Below are positions 38,381-49,600 of a stretch of DNA of 64,000 nt, piece by piece (the first letter of the stretch is position 1; each line of letters begins with the position of its first letter). The position numbers and the translations under genes are program-made. Where the stretch lies: the NCBI RefSeq assembly GCF_900496995.4, contig NC_044030.1, positions 1,984,001 to 2,048,000 of the forward strand, given 5' to 3'. The notes below the pieces were generated by a model, which had not been told where the DNA came from, searched no databases, and worked only from the letters and a program-made list of their open reading frames with translations. Origin of the DNA: Aquila chrysaetos chrysaetos. Its lineage: Eukaryota > Chordata > Aves > Accipitriformes > Accipitridae.

Positions 38381-41300
38381 GTATGAGTCTTTTTGCTTTC
38401 TTTTTAGATATATTGATATTCCAGAAACAATTATTAAGGAAAGGAAAATAGTTTGATGTATATATGGGTTAGAATCTGGGAACTCCAATACTGGAAGAGA
38501 CTATTAGTCCCTCTATGCTAATGCTTTTTGCCTAATGGTGTGTCCATTATCAGTATTTTCTTAAGATGATATAAAAAAAAAAAACCAACAGTCTGTGGTA
38601 AGGAGTAACAGAATAAGATATCCATTAATTTTTTTTATTTTCATAATTATCCTTTGAGAAAGTTGACTGGTGCTTTTGTGTTCTTAGTTTCTGGGAGTTA
38701 TCATTTAATTTTTATGCCACTTATGTTTTATAATTATGCAACCATATTACAGCTTTTAAAAATCTCTTTGACTAGAATGTTAGCAGGGAAGACATTTTCG
38801 GGACATTGATTTCCATGTCGATTTTATAAAGTTTTCTTTCTATTGTGTGTTTTTAAAAAATAAATGGACCTAAGTGGCTTAGCAGAGTAATTTTCTTGAG
38901 GAAAAAATTAGTTAAATAAATGAGAACTCTTAGAGAGTGTTTTTCAATTTTGGAAGTACATGGAGTTGGTTAGACCTACAAGTAAGCTAACCAAACATTG
39001 AATTTAAAGTGCTTGCATCACACATTTACTCTCTAAATTGTCTTTCAAAAGAGATAAAAGAATATACCTTGCAACTCCAGTGTAAAAACTGGATTTTGAT
39101 GAAAGTATTATTAGAAGTATATGTTCTGTTATACAGTGATGGTCGATGGTGTTTCTTCAGTTACAGCTGTGTTTTTGTGAAATGTTTGGTGAAAACCTAT
39201 GTGATCCGTTTTTCAAACCTTGTACTAATTCTGTCAAATTAGTATATTTTGAGGAAATTATACTTCATGTTTGGAAAAGTCAAACTCTGATTTTATACTT
39301 GGCATTAATTTGATCTTCATTAAGAACTAGTGTCCAAGAAATATTCCACATAATGAAGACTTTCTGTGAGGATGTTGTTTTCTTCATGCGATCTAGTGAA
39401 CTCCCATGGAGCTGTAGAAGGTCTCCTGCAGATCATGCAGTTTCGAGCTCTGTTGAACTAGTCTCGAATTGAGTTGGAGTCCAAGATCTTAGATGAGAAT
39501 GGTGGATCAGATCTTGAAAGAATCTCAAAGTTGTAAGAACACTTTAGCTAATTTCAACTTGAAAAATTGCAGGCGAAGAAAGTGGCTGCGTTGGTAGTTG
39601 CAGCACAGACCAATTGCAGTCTTCCTGAGTGACTCTGATGGAAGCTGTAAATCATGACAAGCTGTACATACTGCAGATAAGCTTAATGTAGTTCATATAG
39701 TATTGCCCTTGCTACTTGGATAGATATTTTGTTATACAGTAACTGGCACTTCTGTGTAAACACATTTCCAAATAGGTCACAGTAAGAAGACATGAAAACT
39801 CTGGTGAAATTAAATTCTAGAGGTGTGGTGTGACTGGAGTCTCTTCACCAAGGAGAGAAAGATGTGCTAAAGACTGCTTTCCTACCTTGATGTTGTGAAA
39901 GTGCAGAGGAAGAAAGGGCATACTTCTTACATCCTGTTGTGAAAAACTTCTTTGACAAAGTTCTGTTCTTCTATCATCTGGTTGAGGACCAAAGCAGCTC
40001 CCCCAGAACTTTTCAAAGGACAGCGGACAAGAACAAGCATATGATTGCTTATGTGAATTGCATGTCACGGGACTTTGCTATTAAACAGATTTGATGTAAA
40101 AGTGAGCTATGGTTGAGAAAGCCACATTTAGAAATCTTCCAGTCAACGTCCAATGTTATATAGCTCTTTGGATACCAGAAAGATGCTCAGGTACCTTAGT
40201 ATGGATTGGAGAGATGTTGAATTTCAGTGGCCATACAAGATGGCCTTTGGTCCTCCAGCTTTAACCAGTGAAATCACTTAGAGAAGGAGGAGCTGGAGAC
40301 AATCATATGGATGCTGGAGTTAATATATGAACCTGAAGAGTTATAAAAGAGCAGGCCAAGGAACTCTTTAAGAATGTTGAAGCTAATTTTCAGTACATTT
40401 TAAACACTATAGAAATTTCAAAGGATTAATGTACCAATACTAAGCTTAGGTAATGTGTAACCTATAGGCTTGTCACTGGCAGAAAGACTAAGCAAAAATA
40501 GTGATACAAAACCTATTCAAATAATGATTTTAAGTAATTAGAGGATGGAACTGTAGTTAATGTCAAACAAAGCAAATTTAAAGAAAATCAGTCTTTTCAA
40601 ACTGTTTTCTTTCCTTTGAGCTACAGCTTTGGATGGTAAAGGTAATAAAGCAGTATACTTAGAATACTTAATGCGTTTCCTTGGTAGTACATGGTATCCT
40701 GATTTATGAAGCAATAATAGTTCAAAGTCAGTGTAGCACTCCTTAACTGAATGTTTGTGTGGTCTTCAAATTCATCTACGAGGAAGTAGGAAAAATATTT
40801 CAGTGGAATCCTGCTGAATAATTTCTTGATGACTTTTTTATTAATAATCAGAAAATATGTTGAAAGGAAAGCTTCGGGTTGTGTGGGTGATGAGCAATGA
40901 GGAGAGGATAAATGATTGTACACTGTTATGTGTGTATGCAGTAATTGTTTAGTAGTTAGATGTAAGTAAAAGATGTCCCTATATGTTTGCCTCTGGTCAA
41001 ATATAAATCCTTCAATCTAGGGTAAGGAATGCAGAGTACACGTATTTTAGTGTATTTGCATTAGTGAATGCAGGCTATACTAGGTTATACCATTCTGGTC
41101 AGAAAAGGATGTGTATGTCATGGCTTGCTATAAAATGGATGGCAGGTTTTTATTGGAGGAGGGTGGTTGAGAGGAGGATTCAGATAACTCAGTCTATTTG
41201 GGTATCAAAGGGAAGGTTAAGGAGTGTTGTGATCACGCAGCTGGTAAATGCCTGTGAGGTGACGTGCATCTGATAATCTGAGCTCTTCAAGAAGGCAAAC

Positions 41301-41683
41301 AAGAATGTATCAATGACTTGATATTGAAGTTAGATAAGTTCATGTTAAAAGCGTGATGCATGCCAGAGACATATTTCTAACACTGAGGGTAATGAATCAT
41401 TGAAACAAATCACTATGTCTTTGGTGGCTTCTCTGTCCCTGGATGTTTTTTGATCAACATTAGAGATAAATAGGTAGGGAAAGAAAGAAAGAAAAAAAGA
41501 AGATATACTGACAGTGAGGCCCAGCTTCTGAATCTGGAACGAGATTTCCCATAACAAAGTCCTATGTAGAGTGTCCTTCTGCCCTTAAGATCTACAAATC
41601 TGAACAAACACATTTTGTCAGTGATAATGGTGAAATAAAAAAGACATAGCATGCATTATGTAATTTTTCTTTTCCTTTTTTAG
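38381..41683 (+). other. Intron 2 of FAM172A (3303 bp)
   Basis: Bounded by GTATGAG and CCTTTTTTAG, phase 1. No repeat or nested gene recognised in it, though the 39360-40300 stretch is somewhat more GC-rich than its surroundings. Confidence 0.7.
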
Positions 41684-41785
41684 ATTTATTGTCTAGAATA
41701 GACTTGGATGAACTAATGAAAAAAGATGAGCCACCACTTGAATTTCCTGATACTCTGGAAGGATTTGAGTACATTTTTAATGAAA
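41684..41785 (+). CDS. FAM172A: FAM172A (ARB2A) exon 3
   Basis: 102 bp, phase 1 at both ends. The acceptor is CTTTTTTAG|ATTT and the donor GAAA|GTAAGT. With the G from exon 2 it encodes residues 36-69: [18 protein letters not shown], then [16 protein letters not shown]. This is almost identical to the mammalian protein; the visible differences are conservative (for example E where I recall D before FPDT, and I where I recall A before FNE). Splice sites are strong. This acidic segment lies just before the Arb2 domain proper. Its preservation with intact phases shows the locus is a functional gene and not a retrocopy. Confidence 0.96.
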
Positions 41786-44413
41786 GTAAGTCATATATGC
41801 TTTGTAAAGGCTATACTTAGAATAATGTTGAGAGGTTATCAGAACTTAAAATTATACCTTATAAGTCCCTATTAGAATTTCACACTTTTCTGTTAAGAAT
41901 AAAATTTTAAGCCCTAGTGTTAACAGACTTGTAATTCTAGCTAAGTAGTATTTTTTTTTTATTTCATGAAATTGTCACCGAAATCCCTCATTTTATACAA
42001 TACTATATGTTTATACTGTGCATACTTTATGACCTCCTGTTTTCTATTACAGAAGTGTTGATACAAAAATTCTGAAAACGATTTCTGTAGCATTAGCATT
42101 AAAAAGCAAGATTAAAGAGTGGTCACTCATTTAAGAAACATTTTATTTACTGATTCATTTTCATGGATACAAAAGAAGTTATTATTTAGATAATAATTTA
42201 TCCCAGCTATTTCATTAATACCAATAGGAAAACACCTATTTATATTGATGGAAGGATGAGCAATGTGATAGCCTGTCTCTTACTTTTCTGGTGTGGGTCA
42301 CGGTTTTGCATTACAGCTAAGTGTGTGATGACTACAAGTACTTCCAGCTAGCTGAATCTGTGTGTTGAATGAGTTAGTAGTATTTATAATTTCCAGTGCA
42401 TACATTTTAAAATCCAGCTGAGAAATAAGCCTCTGAGCTAAAGTAATACCAGGCTCCAGGAAATGGCTCTTTCAAGATTGTTTGAAACCTGTAGGACAAA
42501 TGGGGACGTTTACAATTCTACTTCCTTGCAGTGCCTGTTCTATGAACAGAGGAACTTTAGTTTCTAAATCTGCCAGTCTTACATCTTCCACTTTTAAAGA
42601 AAAAAAAGAGCTTTCCTTTAAATGGTAGTCATTTATGCAACACTTAGCTTTTTAATACCCTGATGGCTTTCACAGGAAGGTACTTAGAGACTAAAAGTGT
42701 CATGAAAGTGATGCTCTTTCTTTGATGGGAGGGGTTCAGCTCTGTCACTTTTCAGCTCCTTATTTTTAGATCCGCACAGTGTCTACTGTCTTCCTTACTG
42801 ACTTCAGAGTTAATGGTTCATATGTGGTTGGTAAAAAGGGATGAAATTTGAATTTTGGGGAATGATGTTTTAGAATGATGTTACTGAATATTCCATCACT
42901 AACCTCACAGCCTTGGTGATTTCCATAGAATGCAGCAAAACCTATTACATGTGCTACTGGTCAGCAAAGCAAAAAGGTCTCCATTTTGCTTTTGTAAATT
43001 TAATTCAAGTGAATTAAAATTCAAGTTGGGTACTCTCATGTCATAATCATGCTTCTTATGATGGAAAAATAAGGAAGATTTTTATTAGTTTTAGAGAATC
43101 TGAAGGAGACAAGGGTTCCAGAAAGCCAGAGAAAAGATATACCAGATATTTGCTCCAGTTTACTTGAGCAGAGGGCAACTGTGTACTATTGATGGCATAC
43201 TTGAAAGTAACTAGCTGAGAAGTAACAGCTGAAGGTAGACTTGTAATGAAAATATGAGAAGAAGGATATTTGGACCTGAGACAGGTATATGAAGTTGAGA
43301 AATATTTCCGTGGTGTCTAGTCCATGAGGTAATACAGGTCTGGAAAAAATATCAAATAAGCAGATAAGCATAACTGTTAGAGGTCCCAGATCTTAAATAT
43401 TTTATTTAAAATATCAAGAATCAAAATGTAAAGGTCCTGAATAGGTGTGAGCTAAGTTAGCAATTTCTTACTATTCAAAAGGAAACATTTTCCTGAGAAA
43501 CTTTACCTTCATCATGCAGACATTTCAGCTTTCAAAGGAGATGCTTGTACATATTCCTGTTTTTAATGTTTCTCTGATTTACTGCAATTTCGTGATGCTC
43601 TGAGACCATAACTTGGATTTTGTCTGATAAGCTGAAACATTACTGGTCAGATATCTGCTTTCAACAGTTTGCTTCTTATTTTGTTGCCATTTTATTATTA
43701 CTGTTATTTTAACTCAGTCCATGTCTTCATTTGTGGTTGGGTATGCTCCTAAACTTGGCTATAAACAAGGCCCAACTGCAGAAAGTTATATTGGAATCTA
43801 AGAATAGCATGTGGTTTTGCTCTGATCAAGCATTCTGCTTTGTTCTACTGTTGTTATCTCAGAGTACCCTGAATCTAAGAGCTCTTGCTTGATTGCACAG
43901 TGCCTAGCAGTTGAGATATTTACTTTAATTGTGGATGTGGTTTTTTTCAGATTAGCTTGGAATGTTGTTAATCTTGAAAATAAATGTTTCCTTTCCTTCC
44001 AGCCTCCAGCCCAGTTTGTACTCACATTTCTTCATAAATGCAGTTGAAGTAGCAGATTTGTAGCTACAATTTGATCACCTAATTGACACTGCAGATCAAA
44101 TATTAACTGCTAATGTTTACATTTCAGCGTTAATCCATAGCAAACTTGCAAAGCAATTTGACATTTGATATCTGTATGTAATTTCCCTGTCATCACTCGT
44201 GTTTAGCTTTATCTAGCAATATATACCATTGAAGGCGAATGCATTTTGTTGTTACGCTACAATTGTTTTCCTTCAAAAATACTACAACCAAAAGAGAAGG
44301 GATTCATAATAGCCCAATATTTAGATGTAGATTTCTTTTCAAATTTACAGCAATTAAATGTGTCTTTTAATGAAGAAGTATATGAAAATTTAATGATTTT
44401 GTTTGTTTTACAG
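41786..44413 (+). other. Intron 3 of FAM172A (2628 bp)
   Basis: Bounded by GTAAGTC and TTTGTTTTACAG, phase 1. No repeat or gene recognised. Confidence 0.7.
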
Positions 44414-44514
44414 AAGGGCAGTTGAGACACATAAAAACTGGGGAGCCATTTGTTTTCAATTACCGTGAAGATTTGCATAGATGGAACCAAAAGCGCTATG
44501 AAGCTCTTGGAGAG
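44414..44514 (+). CDS. FAM172A: FAM172A (ARB2A) exon 4
   Basis: 101 bp, phase 1 in and phase 0 out. The acceptor is TTTTACAG|AAGG and the donor GAG|GTATAT (44515), a slightly weak donor. It encodes residues 70-103: [17 protein letters not shown], then [17 protein letters not shown]. This is the start of the Arb2 homology region and, as far as I recall, is identical or nearly so to the mammalian protein. The next expected segment (IITKYVYELL...) and the serine-hydrolase-like part of the Arb2 domain were not found downstream to 64000. The gene therefore continues beyond the window, and intron 4 is longer than 19.4 kb. Confidence 0.96.
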
Positions 44515-44845
44515 GTATATTAATTGTGTGCATGTATGCATCTGTATATGTATTGGTGTGCTGTGTTTTTTTGTTGTGTTTCTCTGTAAAAATGATAGTT
44601 TCAATTTTATATATATTAAGAAAGATTTAGTAAGGCTGCAGTCATATAACAAAAGGTATTTCAAGATTTGTTACATGTTTATGCTCTAACAGTATTTTCC
44701 ATTATTTGCTGTAGAGCTTAAGATGTGATTTAGACTACAATTTGACTTTATGTGTTCAAAATAGAATATAATCTAGATATAATTATACAGTGCAGGATTT
44801 TCTTTAACTTTCTTGTCAAGGTGAAGCACTGAGTACAAAACTGGC

Positions 44846-45467
44846 TGTCCTGGTTTCAGCTGGGGTAGAGTTAATTTTCTTCCCAGTAGCCGGTACAGTG
44901 TGTTTTGGATTTAGTGTGAGAATAATGTTGATAACACATTGATGTTTCAGTTGTTGCTAAGTAGCGCTTAACCTAAGGTAAGGATTTTTCAGTTTCCCAT
45001 GCTCTGCCAGCGAGCAGGTGTACAAGAAGCTGGGAGGGAGCATGGCCAGGACAGCTGACCTGAACTAGCCAAAGGGATGTTCCACACCACAGAACGTCAT
45101 CCTAAGTACATAAACTGGGGGGAGTTGGTTGGGGGGGGTCAGATCACTGCTCGGGCATCGGTCAGTGGGTAGTGAGCAATTGCATTGTGCATCACTTGTC
45201 TTTTCTTGGGTTTTATCTCTGTCTCTTTTTTTTGTTATATTCCTTTTCATCACCATCATCGTTATTGTTGTTGTTATTATTATTATTATATATTTTAATT
45301 ATTGTTTTTATTATATTTTATTTTACTGTCGTTATTAAACTGTTCTTATCTCAACCCACGAGTTTTAATTCTTTTTTTCAATTCTCCTCCCCATCCCACT
45401 GGGACTGGGGAGGAGTGAGCAAGCAGCTCCGTGGTGCTTAGTTGTTGGCTGGGTTTAAACCACGACA
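44846..45467 (+). mobile_element. Solo LTR, group A, young copy with exact target duplication
   Basis: 622 bp, TGTCCTGGTTTCAGCTGGG...GTTTAAACCACGACA. It is flanked by exact CTGGC duplications (44841-44845 and 45468-45472). The TATA-like element is TACATAAAC, about 45105-45113. An ATT-rich tract follows at 45240-45320. Over about the first 370 bases of the sense strand I count only about two substitutions relative to the reverse complement of 2896-3514. It lies in intron 4, only 331 bp from the exon 4 donor and in the same orientation as FAM172A. An LTR promoter or polyadenylation signal here could affect the transcript, although no clean AATAAA is seen. Confidence 0.92.
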
Positions 45468-45472
45468 CTGGC

Positions 45473-46175
45473 ATTTTACTTTATAGCTGAAGGTGAATGT
45501 ATTGGCTGGTTTTCTTATGTTACCAGAAGATACCAGGAGCCACTGGATTGATTAAGTAGAGATCTGATGATTAATTGATTAAATATTTGTTGATGTATTA
45601 GATACTTGGATGCTACTGGTACTTCCCAGGCTTTTTGTAGGGATGTTGTGGATGTAGTAGATGTAGAAGCAACTGACGATGGTTCCTTTTCCGTGTGAAA
45701 ATCACTTGAATTTCGGTGCCATGGTTATTGTAATGCTTTAGGAGTCAGAGCACTGACTTGAGAAGAAAGGCACCTGATCTCAGTGAATGCAAAACTGTCT
45801 GCTGAGGTCTTCCTTGCACTGTCACCACCTCCCCTGCCCAACAGAAAGAACAGCCTCAACGCGCTGACCTCTAGGTACTAATGCTGCTCACGTCAGAGTG
45901 GCTTTTGGAGAAAGGAGATGCACAGTTCTGTCTACAAACGAGAGTCTTTTTTCCTAGAGACTATGTAATGTTGCCCGGCAGTTTCTGTTGGAATCATTAT
46001 GGCATGTCATTCAAGAGCTGCCTTTGCCTCGTGGCTTGTCTAGTTTCATTAGTGTTATTGTTTTAGTGAGGATAAAACATATTTATTCCCCACTTACTAT
46101 TTCTGTTACATCAATTCAGACTACTCAGAGATATGTTTGATTGTGCATGTTTAGACATTTTGTCTTTTAAACTTT
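45473..46175 (+). other. Intron 4, no exon recognised
   Basis: Nothing supportable between two LTR insertions. Confidence 0.4.
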
Positions 46176-46180
46176 CTTGT

Positions 46181-46646
46181 TGTCGTGGTTTAACCCCAGT
46201 GGGCAGTTAGCCCCTCACAACTACTCACTCACTCCCCACTGTGGGATGGGGGAGAGACTCAGAAGAGTAAAAGTGAGAAAATCGATGGGCTGAGAAACAG
46301 GAGAAAATTTGTGGGCTGAGATACGGTTTAATAGGTAAAGCAAAAGCTGCATGCGCAAGCAAAGCAAAATAAGGATTTAATTCACTGTTTTCCATGAACA
46401 GGCAGGTGTTTAGCCATCTCCAGGAAAGAAGGGCTTCTTCATGCATAATGGTGACTTGGGAAGACAAATGCCTTATTGGAAGATAACCCCAAATGTCCCC
46501 TGCTTCCTCCTCCTTTCCCCCAGCTTTATATGCTAAGCATGACACTATATGGCATGGAATATCCCTTTGGTCAGTTGGGGTCAGCTGTCCCAGCTGTGGG
46601 CCCCGACCTGGCCCCCACAACTTCTTGTGCACCCCCAACCATTACA
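46181..46646 (-). mobile_element. Group C LTR, shortened, with exact target duplication
   Basis: 466 bp. The left end is TGTCGTGGTTTAACCCC and the right end is CCCCCAACCATTACA. It is flanked by exact CTTGT duplications (46176-46180 and 46647-46651). It is homologous to 32944-33564 over most of its length. It lacks the roughly 150-bp segment present at the right end of the sister copies (the 'GCTCGCTGGTGAGG...CCAAAACCAGC' part). Despite that loss, the CA terminus and target duplication are intact. Confidence 0.8.
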
Positions 46647-46651
46647 CTTGT

Positions 46652-49600
46652 ATACTAAAGAGCAAAAAAAAACCTAAAATGTCTGAAATGACAGCCAGTC
46701 CTACACTGTTGCAAAGGAAAAATAGTATAAAGCATCTTGATTGAGTTTGCAAAGGAAACAGTATAAAGCATCTTGACTGAGTTTCTTGGATGGGTAAATA
46801 AGTATATACTGAAATATATCACCAAATGGTTTCATATAGTTTCTCGTGCTGCCAAGAGTGCATTTGTTAAAGCTGAAGAAATACCTAATTACACGGCCTT
46901 CTCTAGGTATGGCAGGATAGGCTGTGGGAACTTCTGTAGGCACTGAGCGTGCAGGCTCAAGAAAGGAGCGCATGGCAGAAGTCTCTGCCCGTCTTGGTTA
47001 ACAGGAATAGCACTCCATCTGTCCTTAACCAGCATAGCTGAGTGAGGTATGGTCCAAGAATTCCCACCAGCATTAATCTGGATACTGCCAGGCTGAGAGA
47101 AGTGGAAGTAAGAGGTTCAGTGGAGAGCAGTACACCAGGAGAGGAAATAAAGAGGGAGATTCGCGTGTGTACAGTGTAACACCACAGGGCTGTGCAGTGC
47201 TGCATTTTTACACATACAAATTTAAATACACATACTCTCTTCTGTTACAGAGAATTTCTGTTATTTGAGAATAATTGCTCAAATGATCCCAATTCTTAGG
47301 TAAACCATAGTGGATTTTCAGTGGTGCAGGTTTTACTTTTTCATGAAGGTAAAACGAAAAGCCGCTGCAGGCCAGACTGCTGTGACTTTAGCAGGACAGA
47401 TAACAGAGATTAGTCTGTCTCCCAATTCCTTGCTGAGGCTTCCAAAGCGGCTTTGTGATGGAGACAGCCTTTCTGCATGTGGGACTGCGATGAAAAGCTG
47501 TTGTGGACCTTGCCAGGCCTCTGCTGCATGGTGGTCTGGTGCTCTGTGCCAGCTTGGCCCCTCCGTTTCGTTCAGGGGACAGCTTGGGCTCTGTGCTGGA
47601 TGTGTTGGAGGTGCCCAGCTGTTGAGCACTGCTTTGTCCTGCCAGAGCTTTGCTATTGGGGATTGAAGAAACCTTGCTTTTTACCTCCTCCTCCTCGTTG
47701 TTCCTGCAAGAACCGTGGCAGGGGAAGAGATGATGGGGGCTACTCCTGCTGCTTCTCACATCCTTTCACCTCAACTGAGTGTTCTTCCAAAACAGGGAAA
47801 GTGCTGTAGCCCAATCCGTTGTATTGTCTAAGGTACCTGATACACATTTCTTCCAATAGGAAACAGATTGGCACCTGTTCCATGGTCTGGCTGTGCAGAC
47901 CTTTGTGAGTGCCTGTATTGTTCAAATATCCCCGTTTTCCAAGTAAATGAGTTGGACAAGATACAACTATAAAGATTAGTATGTCTCCATGCGGGTTCGT
48001 GTGCCACCACACCTTCTTGTACATGTTTGGCAACATCATCAAATTCCTTGTTCTGAGCATCCAAATAGTGAGTGCCACAGCTTCAACCCATAGTAGTACG
48101 AACGACTTTTTGTAATTTTTGGTTAACCAGGAGGTGGGATGTGTTCATGGAGTGGGTGCCTTATATCTGTGATCTGTCTTGTGCATTTTTTGCCTTAGTT
48201 ATAGTCATTCTCCATGTTCAGGTTTGAGTGATCTTTGAAAATGCACTTTGTTTATACTGGTTGGTAAAAGGCAAAAAAGGTTTGTGGTCAGGAATCTGAC
48301 AGGGTGAATTGTTCTGGTTTTTATTTGTTTTGGTTTTAGAGAAAAAAGAAACTCATCTGTGTTTGTCTGTTGTCTGCTAGGTGCTTGATACTACACAGTT
48401 CTTCCAAAAAGCCACAAATTTGTAAATGCTCCATTGTCTGGTTTTGGCAGTATGAGTGTTTATACACTTATCTAGGAATACAGGGGAGGCTGACCAGCAA
48501 GACCCTTGGCATTTGTTCATGTAGATAAAACCTGCTTTTGTGCCATAGAATCGTGGGTCACTGATGTAGATGTTGAAGAGTACAGAAGCGGTATATTACC
48601 CTCTGATTAGCCATTTTGTAGTCTAGGCTAAGATGTATTTAGTAATCTGTGATAGCTTAAGAAGCAGCAGCTCATATAATTTATAAGGTGATGTAGTAAA
48701 ATCTGGCCTTAGGCCTTTGCATTGAAACATCATCCTTTGGCTTTAGGAGTTCTCTAATATGTATTTGTGGCTGAAGATTTATGTAGCTGGACATACAGTG
48801 AGATGATAAAGTAGCTACACTTGTATCATCGGGCAAAAGTGTTTTATGTATTCAGTGTTTCCATTGTTAGCTCAGTCATTGTATGCTGGTTTTGTAATTT
48901 TTAAAGGATATGCCCATCCTGCCCAAGGCAACTTTTTTTTACTGTACGTATATATTGTGGGCTGCTTTTATTGCTTTTTACTAATTTTAAGAAGTGGGTG
49001 TACTTTCTGGCCCTGTGTTACAGCATCATTCTCTCTTTCTTGGAGCATTAATAAATTTCCATTTGATAATCCATGATTTTTTGCTGTTAAAAGTAATGAA
49101 TACACTATCTGTGATGTTCTGCCATTACTCTGGCTGTATGGAAATTGATTCTTCACAAATTACAATGGTTCGTCAACGTCTCCACTTCTTACATCTCTTT
49201 ATTCTTCATTCATTGATCTGTTATTTCAGGCACACAATTTGTTCTGCAGCCTCTTGATATGTGCTCCTAATAGACAATTTAGTGAACTGTTCATAATTTT
49301 GTGATTCTGGTTCAGTCATTGCTATTGCGGCATTGAATTTTGTGGAGAGCCTCTCCATTTGCTTTTTAAAAATTAAAATGGCAACAGAAGTGCACAGAAC
49401 ATGGTGTTGCAGCTGCTTCTAACTGCCGATTAATCCATGTGGCAAGTTTGAAGTACGATTGAGAACAATTTTGTGACAACAGTTCAGTTGTTGCAGACGT
49501 ACCATTCCAGTTCAAGGTTGAATTATTTTAATTTTTTTTTCTGGCCAGAAGTTACAGAGATTTGGATTCTAGGTTAAACTCCAGGTTAGACTCACATGAT

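Noticed and set aside
44257-44664. 135-codon minus-strand open frame
   Set aside because: It overlaps FAM172A exon 4 antisense; no splice or motif support of its own.
45129-45441. Hydrophobic 69- and 89-codon frames
   Set aside because: Reading of the ATT-rich tract of the group A LTR; a similar hydrophobic frame appears in the 2.9 kb copy.
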